From Tigriopus japonicus (Eukaryota > Arthropoda > Copepoda > Harpacticoida > Harpacticidae), in the NCBI GenBank assembly GCA_010645155.1, contig CM021323.1:5830269-5894268 (forward strand): a stretch of DNA of 64,000 nucleotides, given 5' to 3'. The notes beneath the pieces are model-generated. The model did not search any database. It was not told the DNA's origin and saw nothing but the letters and a program-made list of their open reading frames with translations. Position 1 is the stretch's first letter. Each line of letters opens with the position of its first letter. This document shows, piece by piece, positions 58,801-64,000 of this stretch. The position numbers and the translations under genes are program-made.

Positions 58801-58847
58801 GATCGCTCAATTCGCAATTTTTGTTGACTTTCGGTGAAAATGCAACC
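46809..58847 (-). CDS. ZP-domain (cuticlin-like) extracellular matrix protein, partial at both ends
   Basis: Apical matrix protein of the arthropod ZP family. Exons in transcript order: 58702-58847, 58314-58498, 58119-58258, 57822-58058, 47253-47403, 46809-46940. Phases agree throughout, giving 330 aa. ZP motifs: SQTCSPNGMEFILRTPF, FPECGTEK, LTNIVVVQFSEHVQTSDD, then QYQGRPTTTIAVGDPLEF, DPYSARTVRLIDNRGCPVDP, FNAFKIPESNFLVFEASVHT and CKNGCPA, with regularly placed Cys. The last exon has the furin site GRRKKRS after the ZP domain, where such precursors are normally cleaved. The signal peptide and C-terminal transmembrane exons were not found. Intron 57821-47404 spans 10.4 kb and holds nested transposons. 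Confidence 0.88.
47890..48100. repeat. Unclassified dispersed repeat, copy 2
   Basis: Diverged relative of the segment at 19905-20100, in the same orientation; both share TTTGGGCAAGTTTCAAC. It lies in the large ZP-gene intron. No terminal structure is visible. Confidence 0.5.
48369..48434. repeat. Short hairpin (foldback) element
   Basis: GTAGATTAAGTACACAGAAA and its near-perfect inverse complement TTTCTATGTACTAAATCTAC flank a ~26-base centre. It is probably a small foldback MITE in the ZP intron. Confidence 0.6.
49010..49135. repeat. Short array of GTGGCCGAA-type motifs
   Basis: The motif GTGGCCGA recurs at irregular spacing (about 49013, 49040, 49061, 49102, 49112), including the inverted pair GGCCGAG and CTCGGCC. 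Non-coding, intronic. Confidence 0.4.
50111..50225. repeat. Repeat X, uninterrupted copy
   Basis: About 112 bp match without mismatch, in inverted orientation, the two halves that flank the LINE (52175-52236 and 57114-57165). It therefore serves as the empty site for that LINE insertion. The identity of X itself is unknown. The flanks beyond it are unrelated between copies. Confidence 0.75.
50695..50763 (-). ncRNA. tRNA-like sequence, probably a tRNA-derived repeat (second copy)
   Basis: On the minus strand it has GTTGGTGTAGCGCAGTTGAT, a CCGAGCTAAGCTCGG hairpin and the B box GGGTTCGAACCC. The body matches 46352-46430 closely, but there is no pairing acceptor stem. A non-functional, tRNA-derived copy is the likeliest reading. 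Confidence 0.45.
54568..54829 (-). pseudogene. Truncated aspartic protease of the nested LTR element
   Basis: Directly after the gag TGA and in the same frame, the sequence carries the catalytic motif ALPDTGAE and continues through GCIPVTVQFNELEIC. It then runs into the residual 38 bp of LTR at 54567. Reverse transcriptase, RNase H and integrase are absent, so the element cannot move without help. Confidence 0.8.
54830..55633 (-). CDS. Gag protein of the nested LTR element (267 aa)
   Basis: The frame starts at an ATG (55631-55633). It has a capsid-like helical region (WEDDWERYLRVTGLES, then VAEGLRNEEAIKEMLRED). A Cys/His-rich segment (CTSCGYNRHLLGKKC) precedes a CCHC zinc knuckle (CNKCRKTGHFGSVC). 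It ends at TGA (54830-54832). The frame continues open beyond the stop into protease. It is of Ty3/gypsy type and shows little resemblance in its N-terminal half to Gag of the element at 38961-43626. Confidence 0.85.
   Translation of the reverse strand: MATARPASSYSLPKGIPSFDVETSTIFEYEVWEDDWERYLRVTGLESASPQMKVDLMFSGFSTPTKGLIKKFDLSDQEREDEQLIRQKLKSFIRGSVSRLIERRKFRRRTQKPNEDIDVFVMELREIMKTCEFCDKCAETVMCDQVAEGLRNEEAIKEMLREDKLDLKTAISIARSHEESAKCRDLLMDSPKINIVEKTKPGQKVLKTKPEATCTSCGYNRHLLGKKCLAKDQECNKCRKTGHFGSVCRNEKTFKSTTVKISSMKAN
55859..56099 (-). repeat. 5' LTR of the nested element
   Basis: 241 bp, bounded by TGTTAG and CTAACA on the plus strand. Its left 38 bp are repeated exactly at 54530-54567, which is all that remains of the 3' LTR. 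Confidence 0.85.
58583..58666 (-). mobile_element. tRNA-derived SINE family A, copy 4 (head only)
   Basis: Only the tRNA-like head is present: GAAGCCAGCGTGGCCACGCG on the minus strand through the B-box-like GGTTCGAATACC. The body and tail are missing. It lies in the ZP-gene intron between exons 58702-58847 and 58314-58498, in the gene's sense orientation. Confidence 0.65.
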
Positions 58848-60930
58848 CTGAAATTGTGAAAAAAAAAAAACAATTTGAACCTTCAAACTCAAGTAAAGTA
58901 AATCTTTATTTGGGAAAATAACAAGAGGTGAAAGAGAAAATGACAGAGTGAGCGTTTTAAATCATACCGCGAGCGGTAAAACCGGGTAAAACGCTACCAT
59001 TGTTTGCGTTGAGTTGCTCGGTATATTTTGGTCTAGGTTTGTGGAAACGATTAAGAAGAATTAAGAAGAAACGTAAGAATACCTTGGCCGGATTTGGGTC
59101 AAAAAAGTTCAAAATTCATTTTCAGGGTGACTAAATTAAAAACAGTTGAACCAGCCTTGTTCTATTGGAAAAATTGGACTCAACACTGATCCAAAGAATC
59201 ACTTTAAGATGCTTATTTGTTCATGGGGTTCCGAAGAACTAATGTGATACTTCAAAATGTTTCCCAAATGTTCTTAACGTCTCTTTCTGATAGTAGTTTA
59301 TAGTTCTGGTCTAGTTAACAAACTGAGGATGTACCGCAAGGGTATGATTTAAAACGCTCATTTCTTCAGTGCTTCATAAAAAGTCGTCCTAACTTCCATA
59401 GTAGCTTCCAGCAATTTCTGTTTCATGTGGCTGGATACGACTCGCAATTAAATTATTTTTTAAATTTTGCCTTTTACGATTCAGATAAAACTTACACAAA
59501 GTTGAAGGAAAGACACTTGAAGTGTTTTTCTTGTGCGCATTCGTGCTTGCATTCTTCCAAAGAGTTGACAAATATCACTCTGAGAATGAATTGCGGCTGT
59601 ATTTGTGTTCTAGAGCGAATCTGTAGGTTAGAAAAAGAATCATTATATAGAGCTAAAGAAATATCAAAAAACCAATCTGCATGTCTAGGTCAATTGCAAA
59701 TATGGCAAAAATTGCGTGTTTTACCAATTCAGTCATTTTGCAACTTTCTACCAGCCATCAGTAGAGTAAATAACCAACTTACCTGGCGAAATGTATGATT
59801 GATACATTTCTGGGACTTTTGCTGCTCCAACTGCCCTTTCAACTTTTTTTTTGCTGCGCTCTCAACTTCTAAAAAACAGAAAAAATACTTTTTTTATTTT
59901 TATTTCATTATTTCAAGGCTCGATTGCCTCTGACCAACTAATTTACTATGACTTGTAGTATGCTATATAACTATTCCATTCTATAACTTGCACAAGCCTT
60001 TTTCTCGGATAGAAACAGGAAAGTAACATCCTTAAGTGAATTAGATAAAGGTAAGAACGCAGACGTTTTACCCCCCACACCAGTCTGAAAGACTAAAAAA
60101 CAAAAACAAATGTTTGTGAATGATCCTGTTTTGGAACAGTTAGTTAATCTTGGTTTTTTCTACCTACACTTTATTTCGGGGTTGCGAGAGAAAAATCTTT
60201 GATACTCCGTCCCTGTGGGTGTGGTCCAGGTGCAAAAATTAATCAGCCATTTCTGATTTTTTGGAGTAGTAAGTAGAAAAAAAAGATTTGATACTTGTTT
60301 TTCTTGAAACTTCTCATATTGGCAAGGGCTTCAAGGTCAATTGTCAGTGTGTGCCATTTCACCATTTCCCAATTAGGAAAATGGGAAACAGTTCTTTATA
60401 TTGTTGTAAAAATGAAATGATAGGTTTATCACGGTGTTATTTCAACTTTCACAATCATGACTTCCTTCAAACCCTTATTTGAACCCTCTTGGCTATTATC
60501 TCACTTGCAATTTCTGGAGGTTGCCTGGATCATAGACATCTAAATAATACGTGGACACTTAGTTAATTTTTCGAATTTCCAAAGAAGGCTTACCCATTGA
60601 ACATAATGTTCAAGCCTTATGGGAGAGTTGGTAATGATTAGAAGGATAAAAATGACTGAGAACGAATACCAATGAATCCACTGAAACAAAGTTGATGTTT
60701 AGAAACTTTTTTCAACAAAGCTTTACTATTGTATGTCTCAATTTCTATACTAAAAATGAAATCTGCAGTGAAGAGGATTTTACATGATATGTAACAGCAA
60801 AATTGTTCATGAATTGTTTTTTGCATCAAAGGACTGATATAATGATTCCAGAATATCAATCTATATCAGAAGATCAGAAGATCATGCTTCTTCTTGGACT
60901 TTTCTTTGCCTCGATTCCCTAGGGTCTCCA
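58848..60930. other. Non-coding stretch upstream of the first recognised ZP exon
   Basis: The 5' exons of the ZP gene must lie here or further right, ending in phase 2, but I could not identify them. A minus-strand segment with good splice signals (59783-59868) was tested and does not fit. The rest is AT-rich with no domain signal. Confidence 0.45.
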
Positions 60931-60944
60931 CAACACCTTTGGCC

Positions 60945-62461
60945 ATTAATCCACTTTGCACTCCTTCCCATTTCATTGATCAATTGTTCAGGACAGCCGA
61001 CTTGAGCTACGATGGGAGCCCATGAACAAATAAATCTTGGGCTAACAGATCCTTGTTACTTTTTGCAAATCCAGGAAAATACTCTTGCATGACTGACTTA
61101 CACCTCTTGGCAAAGTCGTGAACCGTCGCCTTGTCCTGCATTGACATTGTTTGTTTGTTGGTTTGTTTGTTTGTTAAGGAGTCAGTAGATCACTGATAAT
61201 GGGTGCTCCATGAAGGAACATTTTCCCGCTCCTTGCCACTCTTTGGCTGCCAATGGTATAAATATTGGTAATTGTTTGCATTGAAAAGTGGTTTAAAGCT
61301 AAATTTTGACTCCGTTTGGAGGGTGGCAATCAGCCGGGATTAAACCCCAGCCATCCGTATGACAAACCAACGCAGTATGCACTACGCCATGCCTCACCCA
61401 CGTCCCGCAATGACATATGCCAGAAGAAAGCTTGCACTGATGCATCCCGAAAACTCTCCTCCACATGAATTAACGCTTTCTTCATAAGATTAAAACTGCC
61501 CAACGTTGCTTCACTCAGGTCGTCCAAGTCCGTCAATCCTATTTCAAGCAGGCCAGGAAACACTTGGGCGGCCCTTTGGCTTTTGCTACCCAATCGAAGT
61601 ATCGGAAATATTCTGCAATGGAATCCTCTGCACGTTTGGGTTGGGGTCGAACATATTCCCTCCAATTGGAGTCTCCACGATTTTCGTCACAGTCGTTATT
61701 ATGGGTAACTCCAGCTTCCCCTAATGGTTGCTGCATCGGTGGTTCCCATATTAACTGATGCTTGCTTCCACGGTGATGTTTTTGCTTTCCACAATTTAGC
61801 AGTTTGGGAGTACCATGAGCCTTGGATGGTCCTCCTTGTGGCTCGTTTTTAAGAGGCCAAAATAAATGAGCCTGAGGTAGGCCACGGTGATGAAACCGTG
61901 TTCTGCCCGTATTGGTAGGGAAGGCGTATTCGGCCTGAAATTCATTGATTCCCGCGTGGGGTGAATTTACCGGTGCAATAGGTGGCCATTCTATTTGAGT
62001 GGGCGACCAGTTACAAGCATTTTGGCCTTTGGATTTATATGTCTATCATTTTGAGGATTACGTGAATTCCTCTTTGTGTTTGGGAAGGTGTACTGTCTCG
62101 CACTTTTGCTTGTAACAATGTCCCTTAGCCATAGATGATCTATAGAAAAGGGGGTGGAAATTGGAACAATTAGCTTTGTCACATCCCCGGCGATTGAATG
62201 GTTTGATTCCAAATATCCTTGCCTTTGGGCAAGGGCAGTGTCTAGTCTGTGTCTAGGGCAGGTAGTCAAATCTTCCTTGTGTTCATTAGGGGTTCCCTCA
62301 TTGTTCGATTGACCTAAAGATTGACTTGCATGGATATGGGTCATGTTTGGACAATCAATGTCCGTTCGAATCTGGTCATCAACATTTGGGTTGAGAGAGA
62401 GAGACTCCGAGATGGTTTGTAGGCTTTCTTCACTCAACAATGGATGAAGGAGCCCCCACAA
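60945..62461 (-). pseudogene. Decayed gag-like reading frame interrupted by a SINE
   Basis: Minus-strand frames at 61991-62461 and 61417-61730 and the segment 61004-61132 look like pieces of one protein. In the last two, SVQAFFWHMSLRD and ATVHDFAKRCKSVMQEYFPG lie in the same frame if the SINE at 61148-61401 and one target-duplication copy are ignored. The helical, retroviral-gag-like character (DLFVHGLPS) is suggestive only. There is a stop after LPS and at least one frameshift near 61560. No protease or polymerase is adjacent. It could also be a domesticated or unrelated gene in decay. Confidence 0.45.
61148..61401 (-). mobile_element. tRNA-derived SINE family B, copy 2, with target duplication
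   Basis: On the minus strand it reads GTGGGTGAGGCATGGCGTAG, a B-box-like GGGTTTAATCC, the family body, and a 3' (AAAC)n tail. The target duplication GTCCTGCATTGACAT (61133-61147) and GTCCCGCAATGACAT (61402-61416) matches at 13 of 15 positions, as expected from LINE-mediated insertion. It interrupts the gag-like frame. Confidence 0.88.
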
Positions 62462-64000
62462 GGCTCTCAGGGGTCCAATTATAACAGACTTCTTCGGTTC
62501 ATCAGTGTATCACGTATCAGTGATTACTAATTGCAGACATCTGTTAATATCTTCATCCATTTGGGTCTCGTTCCAAAACTTTGGCCACTAACACAATTGA
62601 GCGACCCTGTTGGCAACTAGGTCAGAAGAAGGGTCAGCCAAGGACCTGTCCGTGGGTCAGCTCTGGCTTTATAAGAGTCCGAAGCGACTCAACGACTTCA
62701 AAGCTTCAGACGTTGAAAAACAGTGTTAGATTATGCAGACCGTTAATTTCTTCAACAGCCTTGGGCTCTCGAGTCATTAAAGGGCACTATTATGGCTATG
62801 ATCAACTGCAAACACTTTTGTAAACCACTAATAGGAATTAAAAGCACAAGCATTCGTTCAGAACTCGTACTCAGAATTCGTATTAACCATAAACTTTCAA
62901 ATAACATTTTCATTGCCAAAGCATTGAAATGTTAATCTTTTATTTTCTGACCCTGGCCCTTCAGGAACTTTGAACTCTGATCGATACAAATTGGCAACCT
63001 TGAAGTGGAGTCTAACATTTGAAAATAGACATATGCCAATGCCGAGCGTTTTGAAAACTCTAAGATAAAAAATGCCGATTTTAGCATGAAGAGCATGTCA
63101 TACACGTGTCAATGTTATGCTGCAAAAGTTCTTGTACCAAATGACAGGAAAAGTGGGAACAAAAAGTGTTTTATTGCGCAACAGACGATTAATGTGTTTA
63201 TTGCCCATAAAAGAAAATTGTAGCAAATTGAGACTGAAAATTATCAAGATTGGCTTAAACTGGGTTGATTGTTGGCCCTTGGTGAATATATTGACGAACT
63301 TGTTGAACACACATTGGTACTTGGATAGTCAGTAATGGCTTTCGAACTCTAGAAAGCAAGGACTCGATCATTGGCCAACTTCCTCATTTAAATATAAGAT
63401 AGTCCACCACTTAAATCGATGAAACATGGACGAAAGGAAGGTTATAAACTGTTTAAACCCATTTCTTAGCATCCCACGGCTTCCTTGACATCATGAGGTC
63501 AATAATACCGTGATGTCACATCACTTAAGAGCGTGGTCTGAAGTTTCTCTTATTAAGTCCTTTTAAACCTTGTTTTGTGGCCCACCAAAAAACTGCCGAT
63601 TGACTCTAAATTGATCTCAACAGGTGGAATGGGTTAGATCAGTTATTAGCTTTAGTTTGAAGACCATGGAAAAGTTTTTATTGCTTGAGTTTTGGTTGTT
63701 TCTCGATGGCAATGAAGCACTCGTAGCTTTTTGTTGAGAAAATACGCACTTTTCAACTCCATGGAATCACAAGAGCCACCCACAAAGGCAAAAAACCATC
63801 TTTGGGTATATTTTTCCAACAGTTTGATGGAAAAATACTCGAGCAAAGCAGACGTGCTCATTTTGTGTTCTAGATGATCATGGCTGGCTAAGAATTCAGT
63901 TTAAGTAGTAACAGATTCAAAACATTTATGTAGTCCAATATAGAGAGCGGGAGGTAACCAACAGTTTCCATGACTTAGTGAACACTTGGGTAAAACCATG
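62462..64000. other. Non-coding right end of the window
   Basis: I see no exon, RNA gene or bounded repeat. Open frames such as 63652-63861 lack motifs and splice context. Confidence 0.45.

Noticed and set aside
59783..59868. Minus-strand segment with good acceptor and donor, considered as the upstream ZP exon
   Set aside because: To join exon 58702-58847 it must end in phase 2, and that frame contains a stop. The alternative frames do not connect.

Overview
The window is nuclear DNA of an animal, most likely an arthropod. The evidence is intron-rich genes with canonical GT-AG junctions, an arthropod-style ZP-domain protein with a furin site, a Cad87A/CDHR1-like cadherin, and many animal transposable elements, including a Mag-type Ty3 element and tRNA-derived SINEs. 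A crustacean (copepod-like) genome would fit, but the sequence alone does not settle this. Most short introns are 58-68 bp; long introns carry transposons.

Layout. 47-11773 (-): at least 21 exons of a giant cadherin (signal peptide, proline-rich head, about 13 cadherin repeats) running off the left edge. 14151-17505 (+): a small membrane-anchored ADAM/reprolysin-like metalloprotease. 17515-26624 (-): a tandem-C2 synaptotagmin-like protein with a Ser/Pro-rich N-terminal half. The stop codons of these two convergent genes are 9 bp apart. 26.7-37 kb: mostly non-coding, possibly holding the 5' exon and promoter of the C2 gene, plus MITEs. 37.1-43.6 kb: a LINE tail, a MITE, a SINE and an intact Mag-like LTR retrotransposon with 76-bp LTRs. 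46809-58847 (-): six exons of a ZP-domain protein, open at both ends, with a 10.4-kb intron. That intron holds a LINE, which itself is split by an internally deleted LTR element. 60.9-62.5 kb (-): a decayed gag-like reading frame broken by a SINE.

The host genes encode cell-surface or membrane-trafficking proteins (cadherin, sheddase-like protease, C2 protein, ZP matrix protein). They are neighbours in a eukaryotic genome, not an operon, and nothing shows that they act together. The richest content is the transposon record: two tRNA-derived SINE families, a pair of Chapaev-like MITEs with 4-bp target duplications, a hAT MITE with a perfect 8-bp duplication, a 400-bp foldback element, and a three-level nest (repeat, LINE, LTR element). 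I found no CRISPR array, rRNA or convincing functional tRNA. Exon junctions were worked out by hand from splice consensus, reading-frame phase and domain continuity.
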